Source: Frankia sp. RB7 (GTDB lineage Bacteria > Pseudomonadota > Alphaproteobacteria > Rhizobiales > Xanthobacteraceae). Taken from it: a stretch of DNA of 64,000 nucleotides. The notes beneath the pieces were generated by a model, which made no database searches, was not told the DNA's origin, and worked only from the letters and a program-made list of their open reading frames with translations. The position numbers and the translations under genes were made by a program. Below, piece by piece: positions 23,208 to 31,489 of the stretch (position 1 is its first letter; every line of letters begins with the position of its first letter). The stretch covers positions 124,001 through 188,000 of the forward strand of contig JAUEPE010000008.1 in assembly GCA_030403585.1 (NCBI GenBank), in the 5' to 3' direction.

Positions 23208-23588
23208 TCATTCCTTCGCGACCCGCTCGTGCTTCAGCATGTCGGCGCGAAGCACGCGCAGCCTGTCGAGCCCGGCCTGCAGTTCGCCGTCTGACTTGGC
23301 CGCCAGCACATTGTCCACCGCGCGCAGCAACGGCCCACTGAGTTCGTCCGAGGTCAGGCGCGAGCCAAATCTCGCGAGTAGGATTTGCGTATCGTGCAAC
23401 ACCTGCTCTTGAGCGCGGGCCGTTTCCAGATTCGGAATGCTGGCCAGCAAATTGATGATGGCGCGGTTCAGCGGCCACTGCTCCTTGGCGGCCTTCGCCT
23501 CGACGAGCTTCATTACATCCTGCGGCAACTTGATGTGAAGCGGATGCCCTTCTCCGGGCGCTCTCTTTTTTTTGCGTGGCGGAGCCAT
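23208..23588 (-). CDS. ribbon-helix-helix-like small protein
   Basis: 126 residues with a Lys/Arg-rich head. HPLHIKLPQDVMKLVEAKA then PLNRAIINLLASI resembles an Arc/MetJ beta-helix-helix, followed by a helical tail. First of three closely spaced minus-strand genes ending in the integrase. A role in controlling integration or replication is inferred from the fold and position. Confidence 0.6.
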   Translation of the reverse strand: MAPPRKKKRAPGEGHPLHIKLPQDVMKLVEAKAAKEQWPLNRAIINLLASIPNLETARAQEQVLHDTQILLARFGSRLTSDELSGPLLRAVDNVLAAKSDGELQAGLDRLRVLRADMLKHERVAKE

Positions 23589-23717
23589 GGCTCAAAACCT
23601 TCGGACACCAGAGGGGATGAAACGGCACGGACATTAATGCATCGAGAACGGGTTGTCGATAGACGCAATTCGCCGTATCGTGACGCCCGGTTTCGCGTCG
23701 TGTCCGGAGGTGCCGAG

Positions 23718-23966
23718 ATGATGAGGTTGAGCCCTAAACTTCGCGCCCGCTTCTACTATTCGATCCCCGTCGCCGGGGCACAGGTCGGCTGGGGGCGCAG
23801 CGAGGCCTATCGCGCCGCCCGGCGCGGCGACATTCCGACTGAAGACGTGGGGCGGTTCAAACTGGTGCCGCGCAAGCGGTGGAATAGCGAGAGGAAGCAT
23901 TTCCTTCGCGGGCCGGCGATAAGGACCCGACGATCTGGACGCGAGGCCGCGAGCGCAGAGGCCTGA
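23718..23966 (+). CDS. AlpA/Xis-like DNA-binding protein
   Basis: An 82-residue protein behind GGAGG. YSIPVAGAQVGWGRSEAYRAARRGDIP then FKLVPRKRW is the layout of MerR-like winged helices in AlpA and excisionase proteins: turn, recognition helix, GxIP wing. It is divergent from the integrase block and upstream of the replication gene. AlpA proteins commonly activate satellite genes or excision; that role here is inferred. Confidence 0.65.
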   Translation: MMRLSPKLRARFYYSIPVAGAQVGWGRSEAYRAARRGDIPTEDVGRFKLVPRKRWNSERKHFLRGPAIRTRRSGREAASAEA

Positions 23967-24164
23967 CAACGACGACCCCGGACTGCGGCCCGGACAGACT
24001 TTAACCGGCGGGCAAGCCGAAATCCCTCGAACGCGGATCGCTTCCAGATTGCTGCTTGACGACACCGCCCCGGCCTTCCGGGAACGGGGCGGCGCGTCTT
24101 CTGCATAGGCACTGCCTTGGACGGGCGGTGCCGGTGATAGCGCGAAACCCACCGGGCTCGCAAC

Positions 24165-26591
24165 ATGCCGGACACTACCGACATCGACACCGACCGTTCG
24201 AGGTTGCTCGCGTTGCGGCTCGCCTTGTTGCGAGGTGGCTACGTCCCGATCCCCCTCTATGGCAAAGCGCCGCCGGTTTACGGCAAAAACAACAGTCACA
24301 AGGGACTCGGCAACTGGCAGAAGCTCGAAACTGTATCGTACGAACAAATTGAGATGTGGGGTCGTACATGGCCCGATGCCATCAATAGCGGCGTGCTAAC
24401 GCAACGGACGCCCGCGCTTGATCTCGATCTGCTCAACGAGGACGCGGCCAGAGCCGCCGAGGATTTTGTCCGCGAGCGATATGAGGATCGCGGCTATGTC
24501 CTGACCCGGATTGGCCGGGCACCGAAGCGGGCGATTTTATTTCGTACGGACGAACCCTTCGCCAAGATCGTCGTCAACCTGACCGCACCGAACGAAAGCA
24601 CCGAGAAGATCGAATTCCTCGCCGATGGTCAGCAAGTCGCCTGCTTCGGAATCCATCCAGACACCGGCAAGCCCTATTCGTGGCACGGCGGCTCGCCCGG
24701 CGAGATCGCGCGGGAGGAACTGCCCTACATCCGGGCGGCCGACGCGCAGGCGCTGGTCACCGAACTGGTCGAGCTGCTCGTGAAGGAGCACGGCTACATT
24801 GCCGCACCGACGCGGAAGACCAAGGCGACCGGCAACGGTCAGGACACCGGCAACGCTGGGGGCGTCGAAGACTGGGCGCTGCTGATCGCGAACATTCTGG
24901 CCGGGCAACAGTTCCACGACTCCTTGCGCGATCTCGCGGCCAAGATGATCAAGTCCGGCACCAACGAAGGCGCAGTCGTCAATCAGTTGCGTGCCCTCAC
25001 GGACGCATCGAGCGCGCCGCACGATGCGAGATGGCAGGAACGCCGCGCCGAAATTCCGCGACTGGTCGATAGTGCCGCTGCAAAATATCGACAGTCATCC
25101 GCCGAGCCGCCGCCCCCTGGCGGCGGCGCACCTCAACCCAACATCGATCCGGTCGATCTCTGGGGCAATTTCGAACCGCCGACGCTGCCGCGCGGCCTGC
25201 TGCCCGAGCTGATCGAGAAATACGCCTTCACGCAGGGCGAGACGATGGGCGTCGATCCCGGCGGCGTCGCAATGGCGGCGCTCGCGGTATGTGCTGGCTC
25301 GATACCCGACAGCATCGAACTGGTTATGAAGCGGCACACGCGGGATTGGACAGAATCGGCGCGGTTGTGGGTTGGACTTGTCGGACTGCCAAGCACGAAA
25401 AAATCGCCGATCATCAGCGCGGCCATCAAGCCGTTGACGAGGCTCGACGCCGGATTGCTCAAGGACTTCCTGTTCGAGATGCAACGCTTCGATCAACTCG
25501 ACAAGGACGAGCGCAAGAAGACAAAGAAACCGGTGCAGATGCGGCTGCGTCTGGAAGACACCACCATCGAGGGCGCGCAGGAGGTACTCGCTGGCAGTCC
25601 GAACGGCGTGCTGTTGGTGCAGGACGAGCTGTCGGGCTTCTTCGGTTCGATGGACAAGTACAGCGGTCATCGCGGCGGGGCAAAGGATCGCGGCTTCTGG
25701 CTGCAATCGTACAACGGCGGACCTTATGCACTCAATCGCATCGGACGCGGGGCTGGGATTATTCCGAACCTGTCGGTCAGCCTGCTTGGCGGGATTCAAC
25801 CGGACGTGATCCGCCGGTTGTCGAGCGAATCTTACGACGATGGATTTCTTCAGCGCATGCTGCTGATCGTGCTGCGCCCCGCAGGAATCGGCAAGGACGT
25901 GTCAACGCCGAGCGTATCGAAGGAATATGCCGGACTGATCGAACGGCTGACCCAACTGCGGTTGCCGGTTTCCGGCAGCAATAATGACGACGACGACGGC
26001 GTGCTGCGCTTCGACAATCGCGCGCAGGATATGCGAGGGAAACTGGAAGCCGATCATCTCAAATTGATGCAGATCGAGGCCGTCAACCGCAAATTGGCGG
26101 CACATATCGGCAAATATGATGGCCTGTTCGGACGCCTCTGCGTCGCCTTCCACTGCATCGAGCACGCCTTCGACAGCTTTATCCCGGAGTTCGTGACCGA
26201 AGAGACGGCGGAGCGTGTTGCTAAAATCATGCGTCAGTTTTTGCTGCCGCACGCAACCGCGTTCTATAGCGGCGTCCTGAAGCTCGCCGACGATCATGAT
26301 CGCCTCGCCGCAATCGCCGGATACATCTTGGCGCGTCAGAGCGAGCGCATCACCAATCGTGACGTTCAGCGCGGCGACAGAACCATGCGCAAGCTCACGC
26401 GCCACGACACCGAGAGCACATTTGAGCAACTTGAAGCCTTGGGCTGGCTGACGAGAACCGCAGGGCCACGTCGCACCGATCCGCCGCACTGGATCGTCAA
26501 TCCCGTCGTCCATCAGAAATTCGCTGCGCGGGCGAAAGAGGAGCGCGAACGTCGGAATGCAACGGCGATCCTGATGAAGGGGCTGTCCTGA
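24165..26591 (+). CDS. primase-polymerase/DUF3987 replication protein
   Basis: An 808-residue protein likely to start replication of the element. An N-terminal PriPol-type AEP domain (residues ~15-200) has the metal-binding ALDLDLLNE (Asp86, Asp88) and WHGGS. Residues ~350-600 form a DUF3987-type P-loop NTPase; its Walker A is unusual (GLPSTKKSP, residues 407-415, with KKS instead of GKS) and Walker B is VQDELSG (Asp487, Glu488). A C-terminal wHTH-like stretch is rich in QLEALGWL. Large PriPol-helicase fusions are typical of satellites and integrative plasmids. Confidence 0.82.
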   Translation: MPDTTDIDTDRSRLLALRLALLRGGYVPIPLYGKAPPVYGKNNSHKGLGNWQKLETVSYEQIEMWGRTWPDAINSGVLTQRTPALDLDLLNEDAARAAEDFVRERYEDRGYVLTRIGRAPKRAILFRTDEPFAKIVVNLTAPNESTEKIEFLADGQQVACFGIHPDTGKPYSWHGGSPGEIAREELPYIRAADAQALVTELVELLVKEHGYIAAPTRKTKATGNGQDTGNAGGVEDWALLIANILAGQQFHDSLRDLAAKMIKSGTNEGAVVNQLRALTDASSAPHDARWQERRAEIPRLVDSAAAKYRQSSAEPPPPGGGAPQPNIDPVDLWGNFEPPTLPRGLLPELIEKYAFTQGETMGVDPGGVAMAALAVCAGSIPDSIELVMKRHTRDWTESARLWVGLVGLPSTKKSPIISAAIKPLTRLDAGLLKDFLFEMQRFDQLDKDERKKTKKPVQMRLRLEDTTIEGAQEVLAGSPNGVLLVQDELSGFFGSMDKYSGHRGGAKDRGFWLQSYNGGPYALNRIGRGAGIIPNLSVSLLGGIQPDVIRRLSSESYDDGFLQRMLLIVLRPAGIGKDVSTPSVSKEYAGLIERLTQLRLPVSGSNNDDDDGVLRFDNRAQDMRGKLEADHLKLMQIEAVNRKLAAHIGKYDGLFGRLCVAFHCIEHAFDSFIPEFVTEETAERVAKIMRQFLLPHATAFYSGVLKLADDHDRLAAIAGYILARQSERITNRDVQRGDRTMRKLTRHDTESTFEQLEALGWLTRTAGPRRTDPPHWIVNPVVHQKFAARAKEERERRNATAILMKGLS

Positions 26592-26758
26592 TGACTGTCA
26601 CCATTGTCCCCATGTCCACATTGTCCCTTGCGGGTGCGAGTAAGAAGGAAAAAACGACCTTCTTTTCTATTTTCTTCTCGCACGCGCGCAAGGGACAACG
26701 GCGACACTCACCCACCATTTTAATCGTACGAACCAAAACCTTAGCAACAGGAGGATGA
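26591..26758 (+). CDS. possible coupled small ORF
   Basis: A 55-residue frame that starts inside the primase stop (TGATG overlap) and ends just before the SprT-like gene. It has a basic and hydrophobic mix with no recognised motif. It overlaps a long inverted repeat, so the DNA may be kept for the hairpin rather than for protein. Confidence 0.25.
   Translation: MTVTIVPMSTLSLAGASKKEKTTFFSIFFSHARKGQRRHSPTILIVRTKTLATGG
26621..26698 (+). repeat. imperfect inverted repeat between replication gene and sprT-like gene
   Basis: TTGTCCCTTGCGGGTGCGAG at the left pairs with CTCGCACGCGCGCAAGGGACAA-like sequence at the right around an A/T-rich loop. Just upstream, ATTGTCC, ATGTCC and ATTGTCC repeat within 25 bases. 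It could be a terminator, an operator or an origin hairpin. Confidence 0.5.
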
Positions 26759-26761
26759 CCT

Positions 26762-27601
26762 ATGGCCAAAAAGCAAAACCTCAAGCGTTCAACCGTACGA
26801 ACGAAAAAGCTCGGCAACCGTGTCAAGGTCTTGCCGGTCGAGAAAGCCGATAAGCCGAGCATCGACGAGTTGCTCGACGCCGCCAGCGAATTGCTTGACG
26901 ACCCGGCCATCAGCGCGCTGACCGAGAAGACCGACGCGCCGATCACGGTCGCCGAATACAGCGGCTTCCAGCAAGCGTTCGATTTTCTCAATGCAAAACT
27001 GTTCGATGGCATGCTGCAGAACGTCATCATCCTTCTCCAGCGTCGAGCGCATTCCGGCGGCCATTTTTCGCCGGATCGGTTCACCTACCGGATTCACAAC
27101 GGCGTGCGGGAGCATGAGCTGTCGCTTAACCCCGATGCGTGGGTCGGCAGGACCGACGAGTGGATCATTTCGGTTCTGCTGCACGAGATGTGTCACCTAT
27201 GGCAGCACCAGTTCGGCAAGAAGCAGCGCAAGAACTACTCCTACCACGACAAAGAATGGGCGATGCGAATGGAGTCGCTTGGCCTGATGCCGTCGAATAC
27301 CGGCGCGGTTGGCGGCAAGCGCACCGGCCAGCAAATGCAGCACTTCGTGATTCCCGGCGGAGCCTATCAACAAGCCTTCACCGCGCTCGCCGCTGGCGGC
27401 TGGGAACTGAAATTAGAAAGCACGATCATCGCGGGCGCGGACAAGAAGCCGAAAAAGGACAAGACAAAATACACCTGTCCATCGTGCGGTCTGAATATGT
27501 GGGCCAACATCCCCGATGCAGACATTAGCTGCAATTCGTGCCGGTGCGTCATGCCAGCCGAGCGCCCGGCTGTTCAATCGTACGATCAAGCGGCCGAATA
27601 A
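26762..27601 (+). CDS. SprT-like zinc metalloprotease
   Basis: A 279-residue protein. The SprT-type core has the metalloprotease motif HEMCH (residues 141-145) followed by LWQHQFGKK, and a C-terminal zinc ribbon (CPSC at 239-242, CNSC at 257-260). Cellular Spartan/SprT proteins cut DNA-protein crosslinks. In mobile elements the role is unproven; removal of bound protein during replication is one possibility. It follows the replication gene on the same strand with a GGAGG site. Confidence 0.8.
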   Translation: MAKKQNLKRSTVRTKKLGNRVKVLPVEKADKPSIDELLDAASELLDDPAISALTEKTDAPITVAEYSGFQQAFDFLNAKLFDGMLQNVIILLQRRAHSGGHFSPDRFTYRIHNGVREHELSLNPDAWVGRTDEWIISVLLHEMCHLWQHQFGKKQRKNYSYHDKEWAMRMESLGLMPSNTGAVGGKRTGQQMQHFVIPGGAYQQAFTALAAGGWELKLESTIIAGADKKPKKDKTKYTCPSCGLNMWANIPDADISCNSCRCVMPAERPAVQSYDQAAE

Positions 27602-27867
27602 TGTTTCGTCGCCCGCCACGTCGCCCCCGCAAACCGCCGCCGTCACCGGACGCACGGGCTCGGAATGATCGTGAACGACAGCGCCGCTGCCGCGCTCGCA
27701 GCAAGGCTGGCGAGAAGCGTTATGTGATCGTCGTGCGTGAAAACCGACTCATCGCGTCCTTGCAGCTCTCCGGGCTCATGAAGGAAGCCGATCTTTCGAA
27801 TCACGCGCTGGTGGAGGCGGCGCTCTCTCGTCTGGTCACCGAATGGATGGCGCGCTGGCTCAAATAA
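27601..27867 (+). CDS. small basic protein, possible RHH
   Basis: 88 residues; the start overlaps the sprT-like stop by one base (TAATG). The head is Pro/Arg-rich (FRRPPRRPRKPPPSPD). The C-terminal part (KRYVIVVRENRLIASLQLSG then NHALVEAALSRLVTEW) could be a beta-helix-helix DNA-binding fold. Coupled to its upstream neighbour. Confidence 0.55.
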   Translation: MFRRPPRRPRKPPPSPDARARNDRERQRRCRARSKAGEKRYVIVVRENRLIASLQLSGLMKEADLSNHALVEAALSRLVTEWMARWLK

Positions 27868-27966
27868 GTGTCACACAGTGACACTCGCGCTACGTTTCTC
27901 GCGGTACGTTGGAGGGACAAGGACGCAAGTGAACAATGTCGAGACCCTAAACCGAGGCAAACCATC

Positions 27967-28218
27967 ATGCCCAAGTACACAAGCCAAGATGAGGCAAGAA
28001 TACTTGCCCAAGCGCGCAAGCATCTTATGGGTCATCGCACAGAAGCCTTGCGAAAAAAGAATGCGCTGTTGCTCGAAAAAGCCAAAGTGGCTGAGCGTCA
28101 AAAAGCGAGCGAGCGGCAACAGGGTTCGCGAACTTCGGGAGCGCCCGAGTACGATCGTGATCTGCTGGTCGATCTTATAGCAAGGGGACTTGCTCTATTC
28201 CTTAGGAGGCAATTATGA
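27967..28218 (+). CDS. small hypothetical protein
   Basis: 83 residues from the ATG at 27967; a longer start at 27868 is possible. Mostly helical and charged (DEARILAQARKHLMGH, then LRKKNALLLEKAKVAERQK) with a hydrophobic C-terminal helix (LLVDLIARGLALFLRRQ). It overlaps the next gene by four bases (ATGA). Confidence 0.55.
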   Translation: MPKYTSQDEARILAQARKHLMGHRTEALRKKNALLLEKAKVAERQKASERQQGSRTSGAPEYDRDLLVDLIARGLALFLRRQL

Positions 28219-28433
28219 CTGCCACAGAAAATGAACTCGTTTCGCGAAAGCCCGACACGGTCGAGCAGACGTTTGGATTGGGGCCGGTGGAGGGGTTGCC
28301 AGCGGCGCTCGGTGCAGCACTGCTCGACCTTTCGAAGCTGGCCGCAACGATGCACCCTGACGACATTTCCCTCTCGCTCGATCTTCCTGCTGGAATTCTG
28401 ACGTTCAGAGCTTATCGCCGAGAGCGAGGGTGA
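28215..28433 (+). CDS. small hypothetical protein
   Basis: 72 residues, AGGAGG site, translationally coupled to the preceding gene by an ATGA overlap. Sequence landmarks are GLGPVEGLPAALGAALLDLSK and a C-terminal beta-like ISLSLDLPAGILTFRAYR. Last gene before a 300-base gap and the restriction-like operon. Confidence 0.55.
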   Translation: MTATENELVSRKPDTVEQTFGLGPVEGLPAALGAALLDLSKLAATMHPDDISLSLDLPAGILTFRAYRRERG

Positions 28434-28738
28434 TCCCCTTGGTAGGCCATTGCCGGTATTGCCGATCGATGCGACGGAACGGGAAAGGGCTATGATCCTA
28501 CTTTGTAGGCGCAGGATCGAGAGAGGCGACTGCTCACAACAGCTTGCGATTAGGCATAGCTGAGGCGCTAAACGTCCGGCCGGAGGGGCCAACGGGTCGA
28601 TTCGGCAAAAAGGGGATGTTAACTCAAGGGCTTGCGATATTGTGTGCGCTCACGATCCGTGGTTGAAAACAGGACTCGGAAGGCGGGCCAGCCCGACTTC
28701 CTAAGGCGCGCAATACCAAGACTTTGGGGCCGAACTCT
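28434..28738. other. intergenic region before the restriction-like operon
   Basis: No gene is visible. It has a small palindrome (CCTAC TTT GTAGG within GATCCT..AGGATC, about 28493-28517) and should hold the promoter of the methyltransferase operon. I could not assign one with confidence. Confidence 0.4.
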
Positions 28739-31489
28739 ATGAACGCCGTTGAGATTGAGGAGGCCATCTCAGCTCTCGCCGAGCAGCCGTTCGACCCGGC
28801 CGAATTTCCTTTCCTTTTCCTTCAAGCATTCGGGAACAAGGATACGACGATCAAGCGGCTGCGCTGGGGCGTTTCGAATAAGTCCGATCTAGGTGGCGTC
28901 TTGCAGACGAACAACATCCACATAGTGGCCTGTTCACCCGGTGAGGTCACCAAATCCCTCGCCGCCCTCAAAGCAAGCCCGGCGACGGTGAAGGCGAAGG
29001 CGCGGTACATCCTCGCAACTGACGGCGAGATACTCGAAGCTGAGGACTTACAGTCAGACGATCCACCGATTGCTTGTACCTATCGAGACTTCCCTGACCA
29101 TTTCGGTTTTTTCCTGCCGCTCGCCGGGATCACGACCGTCAAGCAGGTTCGAGAAAGCTCCTTCGACATCCGGGCCACCAGCCGCCTGAACAGGCTCTAT
29201 ATCGAACTGCTCAAGGACAACACTGAGTGGGGCACGGCCAACCGCCGTCCCGATATGAATCATTTTATGGCGCGGCTAATCTTCTGCTTCTTTGCGGAGG
29301 ACACCGACATATTCAACGGAAAGCGTCTCTTCACGACTACCGTCGAACACATGAGCTCTCGCGATTCGTCCAATACTCATGAGGTGATCAGCGAGCTGTT
29401 TCGCGCAATGGACACGAGGCGCGATGATCGGGCGGCCGCCGGGATCGCTCGGTGGGCCGACAAGTTTCCCTATGTCAACGGCGGGCTTTTCGCTGGCAAA
29501 ATGGAAGCGCCGCGTTTCAGTCGGATCGCCCGATCCTACCTCCTGCATATCGGTAATCTCGATTGGACGAAGATCAACCCAGATATTTTCGGGTCGATGA
29601 TCCAAGCGGTCGCTGATGACGACGAACGTGGCTTACTCGGCATGCATTACACTAGCGTGCCAAACATCCTGAAAGTGCTCAATCCGCTTTTCCTTGACGA
29701 CCTGCGCGCAGGGCTTGAGGAGGCGAGCGATAATTCTCGTACGTTGCTCAACCTCCGCAAGCGCCTATCGAAAATCAGGGTATTCGATCCGGCTTGTGGC
29801 TCCGGCAACTTCCTTGTGATTGCCTACAAGGAGATGCGTGCAATCGAGGCCGAGATCAACCGGCGGCGCGGCGAAGCGGATCGACGCACAGAAATTCCGC
29901 TCACCAACTTTCGCGGCATCGAGATACGCGACTTTCCAGCCGAGGTCGCGCGCCTTGCGCTCATCATTGCGGAGTTTCAGTGCGATGTTCTCTATCGCGG
30001 GCAGAAGGAAGCGTTGGCTGATTTCCTGCCGCTCGACGCGCAGAACTGGATCACTTGCGGCAATTCGCTGCGCCTCGACTGGCTGAGCATCTGCCCGCCT
30101 ACCGGGACAGGCGTAAAGCATAATGCCGAAGACCTGTTTCACACGCCGCTGGATCAAGCCCAGATCGACTTCGAGAATGAGGGCGGAGAGACCTACATCT
30201 GCGGGAATCCTCCGTATGTCGGCGACAAATACCAGACAAAGGAACAGAAGGATGATCTAAAGACTCTAGCTTCAAAAGACGTTCGTGCGGTTGACTATAT
30301 CACCGGCTGGTTCTGGAAGGCTTCCGACTACATTAGGCATGGGGGACGCTTTGCCTTCGTCTCTACCAATTCCATATGCCAAGGCGTTCAGGTTCCGTTG
30401 ATCTGGCCGAAACTTATCGCTGCTAAACAGGCAATTTTTTTCGGCCACAAGGATTTCCTATGGGGCAATAACGCCGCCAAAAATGCGCAGGTTACGTGCA
30501 TTATCGTCGGCGTGGCGAGTGCAGAAGCCAAACCGAAATACATATTCGATGGGGAAGAGCGCAAAGAGGTCGAAAACATCAACTTCTATCTGGCACCCGG
30601 CAAGAACGTCATCGTCGAAAGGGCGAATGAACCGATCTCCGATGTCGCGATCATGTTTGGCGGCAACATCCCACGGGATCAGGGAAATCTCCTGCTTGCG
30701 CCGGATGAGGCGAAGGACCTGACGGCCTCATACCCAGCGGCGGCGGCGTTGATCAAACCGATCTTGGGTTCCAGCGAATTTATCAATGGTCTGGAACGAT
30801 ATTGCCTTTGGATCACTGACTCTCAGGCACCGCTCGCTAGTTCTATCCCGCCCATCAAGACGCGGCTTGATCGTATACGCGAATATCGCTTGCATGGCAG
30901 CGAGCGCGGACGTGCGGGTCTCGAGACGCCTTACAAGTTCGAGCGAACGATCATCGGGAATAACCATACGATCATCATTCCCAGCGTTTCATCGGAACGT
31001 CGCGCCTACCTTCCGTGCGGCTTGTTGCCGGCCCATGTGCGCGTCTCCAACCTCGCGCTCGCTCTCTACGATGCGCCTCTCTGGAACATGGCATTGATCG
31101 CTTCGCGCCTTCACCTTGTCTGGATCGCCTGTGTGTGCGGCAAGATGAAAACCGACTTCCGCTACTCCAACACCCTTGGCTGGAACACCTTTCCCGTTCC
31201 CACACTCACTGAGAAAAACAAGGCTGACCTGACTCGCTGCATCGAGGACATCCTGCTCGTACGCGAAGCGCATTTCCCGGCGACGATTGCCGATCTCTAT
31301 GATCCTAACGCCATGCCCGCCGATCTGCGTGATGCTCATGAGCGCAATGATGAAGTACTTGAACGCATCTATATCGGCCGCCGGTTCCGCAATGACACGG
31401 AGCGGTTGGAAAAGCTATTCGAACTCTACACCAAAATGATCGCGGGATCGGGAACGACCAAGAAACGCAAGGCGGGAACAAGCGTATGA
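28739..31489 (+). CDS. MmeI-like DNA methyltransferase, nuclease motif lost
   Basis: 916 residues with the MmeI (type IIL) order of domains. The N-terminal nuclease-like part (FLFLQAFGNKDTTIKRLRWG) has V63 and C65 (IHIVACSPG) where active enzymes carry the E and K of ExK, so it is probably not a nuclease. Next come a helical spacer, then an adenine-type methyltransferase with SAM motif FDPACGSGNF (from residue 349) and catalytic NPPY (from 490), a target-recognition region (~600-800) and a C-terminal helical part. First gene of a coupled trio; it likely marks self DNA or guides its partners. Start at ATG 28739; a TTG at 28724 is in frame. Confidence 0.87.
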   Translation: MNAVEIEEAISALAEQPFDPAEFPFLFLQAFGNKDTTIKRLRWGVSNKSDLGGVLQTNNIHIVACSPGEVTKSLAALKASPATVKAKARYILATDGEILEAEDLQSDDPPIACTYRDFPDHFGFFLPLAGITTVKQVRESSFDIRATSRLNRLYIELLKDNTEWGTANRRPDMNHFMARLIFCFFAEDTDIFNGKRLFTTTVEHMSSRDSSNTHEVISELFRAMDTRRDDRAAAGIARWADKFPYVNGGLFAGKMEAPRFSRIARSYLLHIGNLDWTKINPDIFGSMIQAVADDDERGLLGMHYTSVPNILKVLNPLFLDDLRAGLEEASDNSRTLLNLRKRLSKIRVFDPACGSGNFLVIAYKEMRAIEAEINRRRGEADRRTEIPLTNFRGIEIRDFPAEVARLALIIAEFQCDVLYRGQKEALADFLPLDAQNWITCGNSLRLDWLSICPPTGTGVKHNAEDLFHTPLDQAQIDFENEGGETYICGNPPYVGDKYQTKEQKDDLKTLASKDVRAVDYITGWFWKASDYIRHGGRFAFVSTNSICQGVQVPLIWPKLIAAKQAIFFGHKDFLWGNNAAKNAQVTCIIVGVASAEAKPKYIFDGEERKEVENINFYLAPGKNVIVERANEPISDVAIMFGGNIPRDQGNLLLAPDEAKDLTASYPAAAALIKPILGSSEFINGLERYCLWITDSQAPLASSIPPIKTRLDRIREYRLHGSERGRAGLETPYKFERTIIGNNHTIIIPSVSSERRAYLPCGLLPAHVRVSNLALALYDAPLWNMALIASRLHLVWIACVCGKMKTDFRYSNTLGWNTFPVPTLTEKNKADLTRCIEDILLVREAHFPATIADLYDPNAMPADLRDAHERNDEVLERIYIGRRFRNDTERLEKLFELYTKMIAGSGTTKKRKAGTSV

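Noticed and set aside
21816..23294. 492-codon plus-strand frame over the integrase
   Set aside because: Antisense to a recombinase with all catalytic residues.
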